Below, piece after piece: positions 24,657 through 34,061 of a DNA stretch of 64,000 bases. Below the pieces are notes generated by a model. That model had not been told where the DNA came from and did no database searches. It was given only the letters and a program-made list of their open reading frames with translations. Origin of the DNA: Shewanella sp. c952. GTDB lineage: Bacteria; Pseudomonadota; Gammaproteobacteria; Enterobacterales; Shewanellaceae. Location of the stretch: assembly GCF_019654975.1 (NCBI RefSeq), contig NZ_BPEW01000022.1, forward strand, positions 25,048 to 89,047. The letters run 5' to 3'. A program made the position numbers and the translations under genes. The first letter of the stretch is position 1; every line of letters starts with the position of its first letter.

Positions 24657-25295
24657 TTATTGCGAGTTACGGTAAGCCACAATATCTTCAATGGTGAGTA
24701 CTGGCATATTGTGTTGCTGGCCAAAATCGATGATCTCTGGCAGGCGTGCCATAGTGCCGTCAGGTAGTGTGACTTCGCACAGAACACCAAAAGGCTTAAG
24801 TCCGGCAAGTTTCATCAAATCAACAGTACCTTCGGTATGACCACGGCGCTCTAGTACTCCACCTGGGCGAGCGCGCAGTGGGTAAACATGACCTGGACGG
24901 GCTAAGTCATCAGGTTTTGCACCATCAGCGATAGCGGCTTTTACCGTGGTAACACGGTCTGCGGCTGAGACACCTGTGGTGACTCCCGCTTTGGCTTCGA
25001 TACTGACAGTAAAAGCAGTGCCATATTGACTGTTGTTATCAACAACCATTGGTGGCAACGCTAGCTGCGCGATGCGCTCATCGGTTAGGCATAAGCAAAC
25101 AATGCCGCTACACTCACGAATAAGTAGCGCCATCTGTTCATTGGTTAGAGTTTCGGCGCTATAGATAAGATCGCCTTCGTTTTCTCTATCTTCATCATCA
25201 ACTACTAACACCCCTTTCCCTTGTCGAAGGGCGGTAAGTGCTGCGTTGACGCGTTCGATAGCGTTGCCATAAGGCGCAAGTAAAGACTGATTCAT
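24657..25295 (-). CDS. ribB: 3,4-dihydroxy-2-butanone 4-phosphate synthase
   Basis: Converts ribulose 5-phosphate to the four-carbon unit of riboflavin. The 212-residue protein has [15 protein letters not shown] (metal and substrate acidic residues), [51 protein letters not shown] and GVLCEVT. It is the stand-alone RibB type, with no GTP cyclohydrolase II domain. The ATG at 25295 is chosen because AAGGA is 8 bases upstream; an in-frame ATG three codons earlier is too close. Controlled by the FMN riboswitch in its leader. Confidence 0.95.
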   Translation of the reverse strand: MNQSLLAPYGNAIERVNAALTALRQGKGVLVVDDEDRENEGDLIYSAETLTNEQMALLIRECSGIVCLCLTDERIAQLALPPMVVDNNSQYGTAFTVSIEAKAGVTTGVSAADRVTTVKAAIADGAKPDDLARPGHVYPLRARPGGVLERRGHTEGTVDLMKLAGLKPFGVLCEVTLPDGTMARLPEIIDFGQQHNMPVLTIEDIVAYRNSQ

Positions 25296-25489
25296 GGTAA
25301 ACATCCTTAAATAAACTACATTGGGTTGCCAGAATCAGGGCGTACAGAAAATGACACCTGCATCATTGATAGATGCATGTGCTTAATAAGAGGTGAAGAC
25401 AATTTTGTTCATACAGGCAGCATTAGTCGCTCTGCACCCGGCAAAACACACTGACGCAGCTGCAAAAGCAAGCTTGCTCAATCTTATAT

Positions 25490-25722
25490 TCTCTTTCATC
25501 CGGACTCAGTACACGCAACGCACATAGTACGCAGCAGTATTCATTACCGTCGGCTCTGGAATAGGTACAACCTGTAAAAGGTCTGTTTACCAGATCTGCT
25601 TGACCCTACTAGTGGACATCTTGTCACTATCAGCAGGCGCTCGCGGGCTTTTATGAAGTTGTATAACCACAACTTACATAACTTACCGCCGGTGGGGAGT
25701 TACACCCCGCCCTGAGAATTAT
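25490..25722 (-). promoter_or_regulatory. FMN riboswitch (RFN element) in the ribB leader
   Basis: Read on the minus strand, the leader contains the RFN blocks in order: TTCTCAGGGCGGGGTG, CCCACCGGCGGTAAG, AGCCCGCGAGCG, GGTCAAGCAGATCTGGT, TTCCAGAGCCGACGGT and GAGTCCGGATGAAAGAGA. It binds FMN and lowers ribB expression. About 190 bases separate it from the ribB start. They hold short hairpins such as GAGCAAGCTTGCTT; whether control is by termination or start-site masking is not clear. Confidence 0.95.
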
Positions 25723-25871
25723 GTTTATTTCTGTTTGGTAACAGATAAACGCCGCTATGTTGCGTCAATTTGATTAAAATGACAAGCTGGAGCACTGACA
25801 AATGTGGTGGGTGTAGTGAACTTGTTTACTGACTAACGCGCCATGACTTTATGCTGACAAGGACGCCGCGA

Positions 25872-28040
25872 ATGAAATTGATGTTAGCCCTCACACTAAG
25901 CACCTTTTTGCTATCTGGATGTAAAAACATGACCCCTAAGACTGAAATCGACGCCCCCATTGCGGAAAAAATCCCTCATACCATGACCTTACATGGTGAG
26001 ACTCGCGTCGACGATTATTACTGGATGCGCGATGACGAGCGTAAAGATCCCAAAATCATCGCTCATCTTAATGCTGAAAATAACTACACCAAGGCGCAAT
26101 TCAAACCTTATGACGGCCTTAAAAAGCAGTTGTTTGAAGAGTTAGTGGCGAGACTTGATAAGGATGAATCAAGCGTGCCTTATTTTTGGCACAAGCATTG
26201 GTACTATCGTTACTACAAGGAGGGGTTTGAATACCCAATTGTCGCTAGAAAAAAGGCGCTCGATAGTAATGATGAATTGGTGTTGCTTGATGTGAATGAG
26301 CGAGCTGAAGGGCACGATTTCTATGGTTTAGGTGGTGTATCTGTTAGCCCCGATGAAACCAAGCTAGTGTTTGGAGAAGACTTACTCAGTCGGCGTATTT
26401 ATAGCCTCTATTTTAAAGATCTCGTCAGCGGTGAGTTAATAGCAGATAAGCTTGAAGGTACCGATGGACGAGTCGTGTGGGCCAATGACAACCAGCATCT
26501 ATTTTACATCGCCAAAGATCCACAAACCTTATTAGGTTATCAAGTGTTTCGCCATAAGCTCGGCACCGCACAAACTGAAGATGTACTGGTGTATGAAGAG
26601 CAAGATGACACCTTTTATATTGGCCTAAGTAAGTCGTTAGATGAAACCTCAATCGCTTTGTACGCTGAGAGTACCATTACCAGCGAAGTGCTAATGCTTG
26701 ATGCTAATGCGGCCTTAGCAGAGTTTAAAGCGGTATTGCCAAGAGAGGAGGGGCACGAGTATTCAGTCTCTAAGTTGGGTGATAGCTACTACATCTTAAC
26801 CAATTGGCAAGCGAGTAATTTTAGACTGATGAAAGTCGCAGTCGATAAAGCGGCTGATAAACAGGCTTGGCAGGACGTGATTGGTCATGATCCACAGTCG
26901 AGAATTGAAGATGTCTTGCTGCTAACGCAGTACATGGTGGTGCAAACCCGTGAACGCGGTATTAGCCGTATCCATGTTTACCCCTTAAAGGAGCAAGACT
27001 TTGATATGAGCGCGGGTGTCGAACTTGAGTTTAACGACCCAGCCTATGTCGTCGGCTTCGATGTTAATGCCAGCCAACAGAGCGATAAGCTTAGAGTGTA
27101 TTACTCAAGCCCAACTACGCCTGAATCGGTTTATGAATATGACCTCACTCAGCCTAACCAGCGCCAATTGCTCAAGCAAGAAAAAGTGCTTGGTGGATTT
27201 GACGCTACGCTATATCAAGCAGAGCGATTATTTGTAAAAGCCCGTGATGGTCAAGAGGTACCAGTAACGCTGGTTTACCGTAAAGAGTTGTTTAATAAAG
27301 ATGGTACTAACCCGTTATACCAATATGGCTATGGCTCCTACGGTTATACGGTCGAACCTGATTTTAGCTCCTCGATTTTGAGTCTACTGGATCGCGGCTT
27401 TGTCTACTCGATTGCCCATGTACGTGGCTCCGAGATGCTTGGCCGCGGTTGGTATGACGATGGACGTATGCTCAACAAACAAAATAGCTTTAATGACTTT
27501 ATTGATGTAACTCAAGCATTAACTGCACAAGGTTATGGCGACAAAAGTAAAGTCGTTGCTGCAGGTGGCAGTGCTGGTGGTCTGTTAATGGGTGGGGTTA
27601 TCAACCAAGCAGCACAAAGTTACTTTGCGGTGGCAGCGCACGTGCCGTTTGTTGATATCGTTACCACTATGCTGGATGAGTCTATTCCACTGACCACAAA
27701 CGAGTATGACGAATGGGGTAACCCCAATGAAAAGGTCTACTTTGACTATATGCTGAGTTACTCACCTTATGATCAAGCCAAGGCGCAGGATTATCCACAT
27801 CTGTTAGTCACCACAGGTTTGCATGACTCACAAGTGCAGTACTTCGAACCCGCTAAATGGGTCGCTAAGCTGCGTGATATTAAAACCGACGACAACTTGC
27901 TACTGTTTGATACCGATATGGAAGCGGGCCACGGTGGCAAGAGTGGCCGCTATCGCCAATATGAAGACAAAGCACAAGAGTATGCTTTCTTCATTGGTTT
28001 GCTCGGTTTAGATAAAGTAAATGCTACTAGTGGCAACTGA
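25872..28040 (+). CDS. Prolyl oligopeptidase family serine peptidase, lipoprotein (PtrB-like)
   Basis: A 722-residue S9 family peptidase. The lipobox LLSGC near residue 17 makes it a membrane-anchored envelope protein. After the propeller opening (HGETRVDDYYWMRDDERKDP) the C-terminal alpha/beta hydrolase carries the catalytic serine in GGSAGG (Ser567), the aspartate region LHDSQVQYFEPAKW and the histidine in GHGGKSG. This order resembles oligopeptidase B, which cuts after basic residues. The ATG at 25872 has AAGGA 9 bases upstream; an ATG at 25851 has none. Confidence 0.87.
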   Translation: MKLMLALTLSTFLLSGCKNMTPKTEIDAPIAEKIPHTMTLHGETRVDDYYWMRDDERKDPKIIAHLNAENNYTKAQFKPYDGLKKQLFEELVARLDKDESSVPYFWHKHWYYRYYKEGFEYPIVARKKALDSNDELVLLDVNERAEGHDFYGLGGVSVSPDETKLVFGEDLLSRRIYSLYFKDLVSGELIADKLEGTDGRVVWANDNQHLFYIAKDPQTLLGYQVFRHKLGTAQTEDVLVYEEQDDTFYIGLSKSLDETSIALYAESTITSEVLMLDANAALAEFKAVLPREEGHEYSVSKLGDSYYILTNWQASNFRLMKVAVDKAADKQAWQDVIGHDPQSRIEDVLLLTQYMVVQTRERGISRIHVYPLKEQDFDMSAGVELEFNDPAYVVGFDVNASQQSDKLRVYYSSPTTPESVYEYDLTQPNQRQLLKQEKVLGGFDATLYQAERLFVKARDGQEVPVTLVYRKELFNKDGTNPLYQYGYGSYGYTVEPDFSSSILSLLDRGFVYSIAHVRGSEMLGRGWYDDGRMLNKQNSFNDFIDVTQALTAQGYGDKSKVVAAGGSAGGLLMGGVINQAAQSYFAVAAHVPFVDIVTTMLDESIPLTTNEYDEWGNPNEKVYFDYMLSYSPYDQAKAQDYPHLLVTTGLHDSQVQYFEPAKWVAKLRDIKTDDNLLLFDTDMEAGHGGKSGRYRQYEDKAQEYAFFIGLLGLDKVNATSGN

Positions 28041-28302
28041 ATCCGTCTGGTATCTGTATATGGTGCGCTGTGCTAACGGCCACCTATATACAGGAGTAAC
28101 CACCGATGTCTTACGGCGTTTTAGCGAGCATCAAAGTGGCAGCGCTAAGTCTGCCAAGTTTTTGCGCGGTAAAGGCCCATTAACCTTAGCCTATTCGGAA
28201 ACAATAGGCAGCCACAGTGATGCGCTAAAGCGAGAGATAGCGTTGAAGAAATGGCCTAGAGCAAAGAAGCTGGCGTTGATCGAAAGCCGCCAGCCAATCT
28301 AA
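28021..28302 (+). CDS. GIY-YIG nuclease-superfamily protein (UPF0213, YhbQ-like)
   Basis: A 93-residue single-domain GIY-YIG protein. The two signature halves appear as WYLYMVRCANGHLYTGVTTD; the arginine in DVLRRFSEH and the glutamate in KREIALKKW are in the expected places. Its cellular role is unknown, though relatives have DNA nuclease activity. It overlaps the end of the peptidase gene by 20 bases and converges on the TauE-type gene. Confidence 0.85.
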   Translation: MLLVATESVWYLYMVRCANGHLYTGVTTDVLRRFSEHQSGSAKSAKFLRGKGPLTLAYSETIGSHSDALKREIALKKWPRAKKLALIESRQPI

Positions 28303-28310
28303 CGTCCCTG

Positions 28311-29120
28311 TTATTTTAGAATCATATTTGCAGCGACAACTAACAGTAACACGGCAAAAATTTTCTTTATAACTGAAACGGGTAAGCGGTGCGTCGATTT
28401 GGCGCCTAAAGGAGCGGTAAACCAGGAAGTGCAAACAATGCCGAATAAAGCGGGTAAATAAACAAAACCAGCAAAACCGTCTGCTAAAGCAAACTGCTGG
28501 CTACCAGAGCTGATGTAACCTATCGAGCCAAATAATGCGATAACAATTCCACATGCAGAGGCACAGCCGATGGCTTTTTTCATGTCTAGTGAGAAAAATG
28601 TCAACAAGGGTACCAAGAGTGCACCGCCACCAATCCCTATCATGGCTGACAAGCTGCCAGTGATCGTCGTCAAAACAGTTAACAGACCCTTATTTGGCAT
28701 TTCTCGCTCAGTGCTGGAGTGATTTTTATTACTGTAAAGCATCTTAAAAGCAATCAGCACTACACTCGCTGCAAACACAATACGCACAATTTGTTCTGGT
28801 AATAGTGAGGCCATAAAGCCACTGATAAGAGCGCCAAGAGCAACCCCACCCATTACCCAAGGCGTTAGGCTCCACGGCACATTACCATTCTTGTGATGAG
28901 CGATTGCCGACGATGTGGAGGTAAATAAAATCGATGCTAATGAGGTCGCAATTGCGGCTACCATCACTTGTTCTGCAGGTAGAACCTCAAAATGAAGTAA
29001 AATGCTGCTTAGTACCGGCACGATAACTAGCCCACCGCCAATGCCCAGCAGACCTGCTAAAAAACCAACTCCACAACCTAGCAATGCGCAGTAAACAATC
29101 AACAACAGCAACTCACTCAT
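28311..29120 (-). CDS. TauE/SafE (TSUP) family permease
   Basis: A 269-residue membrane protein with about eight helices. The two TSUP repeat signatures are GVGFLAGLLGIGGGLVIVPVL near residue 20 and TGSLSAMIGIGGGALLVPLL near 155. Family members export or import small anions such as sulfite, sulfoacetate or thiosulfate. The substrate cannot be told. No sulfur genes flank it. Confidence 0.85.
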   Translation of the reverse strand: MSELLLLIVYCALLGCGVGFLAGLLGIGGGLVIVPVLSSILLHFEVLPAEQVMVAAIATSLASILFTSTSSAIAHHKNGNVPWSLTPWVMGGVALGALISGFMASLLPEQIVRIVFAASVVLIAFKMLYSNKNHSSTEREMPNKGLLTVLTTITGSLSAMIGIGGGALLVPLLTFFSLDMKKAIGCASACGIVIALFGSIGYISSGSQQFALADGFAGFVYLPALFGIVCTSWFTAPLGAKSTHRLPVSVIKKIFAVLLLVVAANMILK

Positions 29121-29466
29121 TTTAGTTTATCTCTTTGTATAAGTAGGACTAGCGTGCCAAATAAATTAGATTGTGCTCGCTTCAAGCTAATTAATATAAC
29201 TGACATTCGATTCACTTTTCAAACTTAATAGAACATGAATGTCACTCATGTTGAGTGTGAAATAAAAGCACTATTGTTAATGCATCGAAACAAGTATAAA
29301 TAGATTCTAATATTTACGTTGTCATCATTACCGTTGTTATTTGGTTAAGTCATCAGTAATAAATATTTAGAACTGAAGGGTGAGAATAGATCAACCAAGC
29401 AAGTAAAACCCATCAGAGTAAAAATTAATTCAACTTATATCTCAGTAAACAGGATACCGAATAATA
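29121..29466. other. AT-rich promoter region of mesX-mesD
   Basis: About 350 bases between divergent genes. Besides the inverted repeat at 29232-29252 no riboswitch or small gene is seen. The mesX start has only a weak upstream AGGATA. Confidence 0.5.
29232..29252. promoter_or_regulatory. Inverted repeat upstream of mesX-mesD and the TauE-type gene
   Basis: AACATGA and TCATGTT form a perfect 7-bp dyad with a 7-base spacer, about 110 bases from the permease start and 215 from mesX. Its dyad form would suit a LysR-type or similar regulator. It is not a MetJ box (AGACGTCT). Confidence 0.35.
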
Positions 29467-30441
29467 ATGAGCAATAACTTTAATTTTGCAATCAAGAGTA
29501 TTCCTCTCGATGAGAATTATCACCCTGCAAACAGTACTCGCATCACGACCAACTTTGCTAATTTGGCAAGAGGCGACAGCCGTCGTGAGAACCTGAGAAA
29601 TGCATTAAAAATGATAGATAACAATTTTAATGCCTTAGCGGGTTGGGATAATCCTAAAGGTGACCGCTATGCTGTAGAACTTGAAATTGTCTCTGTTGAT
29701 ATGGATATCGAAAGAGATGGGCAGGCCTTCCCGTCAATTGAAGTGTTGAAAACAAATATTATTGATCATAAAAATAATCAGCGTATTGAAGGTATAGTTG
29801 GAAATAACTTTTCTTCTTATGTGCGAGATTATGATTTCAGCGTGTTACTGCTGGAACACAATAAAGGTAAATCAAATTTTAGTATTCCAAGCGGCTTTGG
29901 TGAATTACATGGTAATTTATTTAAATGCTTTATCAACTCTGAAATATATAAACAGAGTTTTAATAAGTTGCCTGTTATTTGTCTCAGCGTCTCGGATAAT
30001 AAAATATATACGTGCACTGAGAACCAACATCCAATACTAGGCCTTGAATACTTACCAAATGAATCCTCTTTGACAGAACAGTATTTCAAAAAAATGGGAC
30101 TGCAGGTTCGCTATTTTATGCCAGCTAATAGCGTAGCCCCTTTAGCGTTCTATTTCTTTGGTGATCTGCTTAGTGATTACAGCAATCTTGAGCTCATCAG
30201 TACTATCAGCACTATGGGAGCTTTTCAAAAAATCTACCGACCTGAGATCTACAATGCTAATGCTGTGGCGGGAAAATGTTATCAACCAAACTTGAAGAAC
30301 CTAGATCATTCATTAACTCAAATTGTTTATGACCGAGAAGAGCGCAGCCAGTTGGCTATTGAGCAAGGAAAGTTCGCAGAGGAGCATTTCATCAAACCAT
30401 ACCAAACTGTGCTTGAGCAGTGGTCTGCAAATTACGCTTAA
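29467..30441 (+). CDS. mesX: MesX (DUF1852), partner of the folate-independent methionine synthase
   Basis: A 324-residue DUF1852 protein. Genetic work on the MesD family of methionine synthases showed that activity depends on a neighbouring DUF1852 gene (mesX) and on oxygen. Recognition rests on the typical start NNFNFAIKSIPLDENYHP, on TRITTNFANLARG, and on the adjacent MetE-core gene 31 bases downstream. No catalytic motif is evident to the eye. Confidence 0.85.
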   Translation: MSNNFNFAIKSIPLDENYHPANSTRITTNFANLARGDSRRENLRNALKMIDNNFNALAGWDNPKGDRYAVELEIVSVDMDIERDGQAFPSIEVLKTNIIDHKNNQRIEGIVGNNFSSYVRDYDFSVLLLEHNKGKSNFSIPSGFGELHGNLFKCFINSEIYKQSFNKLPVICLSVSDNKIYTCTENQHPILGLEYLPNESSLTEQYFKKMGLQVRYFMPANSVAPLAFYFFGDLLSDYSNLELISTISTMGAFQKIYRPEIYNANAVAGKCYQPNLKNLDHSLTQIVYDREERSQLAIEQGKFAEEHFIKPYQTVLEQWSANYA

Positions 30442-30472
30442 TAACAACCTTAAATAGGCAGTAGCAATTATT

Positions 30473-31501
30473 ATGAAAAAATTATTACCGACTTCAACTG
30501 CAGGCAGTTTACCTAAACCCGCTTGGCTCGCGCAGCCAGAAACGCTTTGGTCACCTTGGAAATTGCAAGATGAGGAGTTGCTTGAGGGTAAACACGACGC
30601 ATTGCGTGTGTCACTGCAAGATCAACAGCAAGCAGGTATCGATATTGTTAGTGATGGCGAGCAAACGCGGCAGCACTTTGTGACGACCTTTATCGAGCAC
30701 TTAAACGGCGTGGATTTTGAAAAGCGTCAAACAGTAAAAATTCGCGATCGTTATGATGCCAGCGTGCCGACCGTGGTTGGCGCGGTTTCTCGTCAAAAGC
30801 CTGTTTTTGTAGAAGATGCCAAGTTCTTACGCCAGCAGACCAAGCAACCTATCAAATGGGCGCTGCCTGGCCCTATGACCATGATCGACACGCTGTATGA
30901 TGATCGTTATAAAAGTCGTGAAAAACTCGCTTGGGAATTTGCCAAAATTCTCAATCAAGAAGCCAAAGAGCTAGAGGCTGCAGGGGTTGATATCATCCAG
31001 TTTGATGAGCCAGCATTTAATGTGTTCTTTGACGAGGTAAATGATTGGGGGATTGCCTGTTTAGAAAGAGCAATCGAGGGGCTTAAATGCGAAACGGCAG
31101 TACACATCTGCTATGGCTATGGCATTAAAGCGAATACCGATTGGAAACAGACCTTGGGCACAGAGTGGAGGCAATACGAACAAGCTTTTCCTAAGTTGCA
31201 AAAATCGAATATCGATATAATCTCATTAGAATGTCATAACTCTCATGTTCCACTCGAGTTGCTTGAGCTTATTCGAGGTAAAAAAGTGATGGTTGGGGCT
31301 ATCGATGTAGCGACTAACACTATTGAAACGCCAGAAGAGGTGGCTAATACCCTACGAAAAGCACTCGAGTTTGTTGATGCCGAGAATCTCTTTCCGTGTA
31401 CCAACTGCGGCATGGCACCTTTGCCTCGCCAAATAGCAACCGCCAAACTAAACGCTTTAACAGCTGGAGCCGACATCGTTAGACGGGAGCTGTCAGCCTA
31501 G
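30473..31501 (+). CDS. mesD: Folate-independent methionine synthase MesD (MetE core)
   Basis: A 342-residue protein equal to the C-terminal catalytic half of cobalamin-independent methionine synthase. It lacks the N-terminal half that binds folate polyglutamate in MetE (about 750 residues). Zinc ligands are visible as His211 and Cys213 (VHICYGYG) and Cys309 in CTNCGMAPL. The homocysteine region TSTAGSLPKP is at the N-terminus and QFDEPAFNV near 180. Pairing with mesX places it in the MesD class, whose methyl donor is not settled. Confidence 0.88.
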   Translation: MKKLLPTSTAGSLPKPAWLAQPETLWSPWKLQDEELLEGKHDALRVSLQDQQQAGIDIVSDGEQTRQHFVTTFIEHLNGVDFEKRQTVKIRDRYDASVPTVVGAVSRQKPVFVEDAKFLRQQTKQPIKWALPGPMTMIDTLYDDRYKSREKLAWEFAKILNQEAKELEAAGVDIIQFDEPAFNVFFDEVNDWGIACLERAIEGLKCETAVHICYGYGIKANTDWKQTLGTEWRQYEQAFPKLQKSNIDIISLECHNSHVPLELLELIRGKKVMVGAIDVATNTIETPEEVANTLRKALEFVDAENLFPCTNCGMAPLPRQIATAKLNALTAGADIVRRELSA

Positions 31502-32167
31502 CTACTGCTGACTAGAGTCTGTCTGATATTTGTAAATAGAGCGCAGCCCCTAGTCAGTCAAGTTGCTACTCAGTAAAGACCTACTGACTTTTAGTTGATT
31601 CTGAAACGGTAGGCTGAAGCGGAGTCGGTTTTACTGTGGGTTTAGCTCAGTGCTACAGCATAAAGCTACGCTTGAGAAAGGTCCTGGCGCTATTACGACT
31701 CTTTTCAGTGCACTTCGGCAACGCCGATGGTGGATCTGTGTTTTTTGTTAATTTTGCGAAATGGTGGCTTGGTATTTTTTAATTGAAAAGCACACATGCT
31801 GAACACTTACGCTTTGATAAATCGGTGTAAATACGGCTGAGGTCTTCGAAACTGAGCCACATAGCTATTGGAACCAATGATGCTAGAAGTTGAGTTGACG
31901 ATTCAGAATAACGAGCTAGATGGCTTGAAATTGTCGAAGCTCAGCTGATAATTCAGCTGAGCTCCTCAAAGGGTGGGCTGGGCGCTGTTGTACTTAAATA
32001 CGCTCTTGGTCGACATAACCGACCACTAAGCACATTAATCGACAATAGCACCCACGCCGGGAAGGAATACTCCTTCACTAAGCTAATTTTAGCTCAGTTT
32101 TTCAGAGTTGCTATAAAGAGCAAGTTTGAACTGCTCCTGTTGAAGCTTAATTAGACTTGGTATTGGC
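31502..32167. other. 666-base stretch with no recognisable gene
   Basis: No frame longer than short chance ones and no RNA gene was recognised on either strand. It contains the strong hairpin at 31938-31963. CACTTCGGCAAC at about 31709 partly resembles TACTTCGGCAAC at about 15831 in the peptide island. It may be a decayed gene or a regulatory or structured RNA region. Confidence 0.45.
31938..31963. repeat. Perfect 11-bp hairpin in gene-free DNA
   Basis: AGCTCAGCTGA and TCAGCTGAGCT form a perfect stem around the loop TAAT. No T run follows on either strand, so it is not a standard terminator. Confidence 0.7.
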
Positions 32168-32923
32168 TTAGTTCATACTCACTGAACCGTTGATATTATC
32201 GATGCTTAAATCGCCACTACCAGCTTCAACAATGCTAAGGCCTTTGGTGTTGTCGACTTCAATATCACCTGAACCGTCATCAATAACAACGTGACCATTG
32301 ACGTTGGTTACCGTCATATCGCCAGAGCCATCATCGATGTTAGTGTCGCCACCAATGCCATTTAGGTTGATTGAGCCTGAACCATCTTCCAATGTTAGCT
32401 TGCCGGTGGTGTTAGTAATCGATACTGAGCCAGAACCGTCGGTGATACTAAGGTTATGGCCACCTTGAATTGAAAGGTCACCAGAGCCATCTTCAAGCTC
32501 AATATTGGCTGAGACATTTTTAATTTCAATGTCACCAGAACCATCGTCAATTTTCAGTACCATATCTGCAGGTACTTGAATGGTGAGGTCGATATATGGC
32601 GAGCGACTAAAATTGATATTACTGTCAAACTCGGCAACCAACTTTGCATTGCTGCCGCTCTTTTCTAGTGTTAAGTCTGCTTTGATATCACCATAAGTGT
32701 AGATGTCAGCTACCACGGTGATTTGAGTTAACCCGGTAACGCCTTGGATTTTTAAGTCACCTGCGCCTGTATTGGCGACAAATGTATCGATACCTGCTGC
32801 TTCAATCTGGATCTGCTTTTTCTGATGATCAAGCGGCCCGGCACTGGCGCCATTTACATTGATGATGCAACCCGATAGCGCTAGCGTTATGACTGCCGCA
32901 AAAAGACTAGAGGCTAATTTCAT
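32168..32923 (-). CDS. DGSG-repeat lipoprotein (DUF4097/adhesin-head-like)
   Basis: A 251-residue lipoprotein; LSGC gives the lipidated Cys19. The C-terminal 150 residues hold seven tandem repeats of about 19-22 residues with the core [DE]DGSG-[DS]-x-x-[IV], for example KIDDGSGDIEI and VIDDGSGDIEV. These would stack as a right-handed beta-helix with acidic turns. The architecture fits the DUF4097/GIN families of surface proteins of unknown function. Upstream intergenic DNA of about 240 bases separates it from the divergent methyltransferase. Confidence 0.75.
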   Translation of the reverse strand: MKLASSLFAAVITLALSGCIINVNGASAGPLDHQKKQIQIEAAGIDTFVANTGAGDLKIQGVTGLTQITVVADIYTYGDIKADLTLEKSGSNAKLVAEFDSNINFSRSPYIDLTIQVPADMVLKIDDGSGDIEIKNVSANIELEDGSGDLSIQGGHNLSITDGSGSVSITNTTGKLTLEDGSGSINLNGIGGDTNIDDGSGDMTVTNVNGHVVIDDGSGDIEVDNTKGLSIVEAGSGDLSIDNINGSVSMN

Positions 32924-33174
32924 AAGATGATGTCCTTGTTATATTTTTTAGAATCAATTTTGTATTTAAAGCTATGACCTATCTAAGCAGGTAGCATGCC
33001 AACCTGTTATCTATTTGTTTTAATTATGATGTTTTATTGTTATCTTGACTACTGGTGGTGAATTAACTCATAAAATTGGCCAAAATCGACATTGTTAGTG
33101 ATTTTACTTAATCGTTTATTACTGCTGAATTTTTCGGTTATAGCCTAGTTCAGTCATAGGGGATGGAAGCAAGA

Positions 33175-33978
33175 ATGGATTATTTATCTGTAAATCAACA
33201 AGGTTGGGATCGCCGAGTACAAACTCATGTTACTTCCGACTTTTACGATGTCGCTGGTTTTTTAGCGGGTAACAGCTCATTGCAAGAGATAGAGCTGGCT
33301 GCACTGAATGTAGAGGGTAAAAGCCTGCTACATCTGCAATGTCACTTTGGTTTAGACACCCTGTCATGGGCACGCTTAGGCGCAAAAGTAACTGGTGTTG
33401 ACCTTTCTGGTGCAGCTATTGAACAAGCTAAATTATTAGCAACTCAAGCTAAACTAGATGCCGATTTTATTTGCACCGATGTTTATCAAGTGACTAAGCA
33501 GGTCGCGGGTCAGTTCGATATCGTATTTACCTCCTACGGCGCCATTGTCTGGTTGCCAGATCTAAATAAGTGGGCGCAAACCATAGCCAGTAAGCTTAAA
33601 ACGGGTGGTCAGTTCTATATGGTGGAGTTTCACCCCGCACAAGCGGTGTTTGACGGTTATAGCTATTTTCATCAAGATGAGCCTGATGTGGATGATGAGC
33701 CTACCTACACAGAAAATGCAGGTGATGAAACCGAGACCTTTATGAGTTGGCCGCACTCTCTAGCTGATGTTATTAATGCACTGATCCGTGCCGGTATCGA
33801 AATCGACTCATTCAATGAATTCGATTTTAGCCCATACAACTGTTTCGATGGACTGACAGAGGAGACGGTTGAGGTCACTTTAGCGCAAGGCACTGCGCCA
33901 CGGTCACGTTATTTTGTCGAGCAGCAAGGGCAACGCTTGCCGCTGACTTATGCTATTTCAGGTTATAAGAAAGCCTAA
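33175..33978 (+). CDS. SAM-dependent class I methyltransferase
   Basis: A 267-residue Rossmann-fold methyltransferase. Motif I is LLHLQCHFGLDTLSWARLGA, motif II VTGVDLSGAAIEQAK, then FICTDVY and the FDIVFTSYGAIVWLPDL motif IV. The substrate is unknown; the length and the QCHFGLDTLSWA form suggest the uncharacterised small-molecule group. The start at 33175 is preferred because GGGGATGGAAG is suitably placed, while the ATG at 33163 abuts the purine run. Confidence 0.8.
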   Translation: MDYLSVNQQGWDRRVQTHVTSDFYDVAGFLAGNSSLQEIELAALNVEGKSLLHLQCHFGLDTLSWARLGAKVTGVDLSGAAIEQAKLLATQAKLDADFICTDVYQVTKQVAGQFDIVFTSYGAIVWLPDLNKWAQTIASKLKTGGQFYMVEFHPAQAVFDGYSYFHQDEPDVDDEPTYTENAGDETETFMSWPHSLADVINALIRAGIEIDSFNEFDFSPYNCFDGLTEETVEVTLAQGTAPRSRYFVEQQGQRLPLTYAISGYKKA

Positions 33979-33994
33979 GTTCGATTTTTAACAT

Positions 33995-34022
33995 AAAAAC
34001 AGCGCCATTTGGCGCTGTTTTT
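33995..34022. terminator. Bidirectional terminator
   Basis: AACAGCGCC and GGCGCTGTT pair around ATTT, with A's before and T's after. It serves the methyltransferase gene and the convergent carboxypeptidase gene. Confidence 0.88.
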
Positions 34023-34061
34023 GTTTGAGCTAAGCTCGGATGTTTACCGATGATTGCAAAT

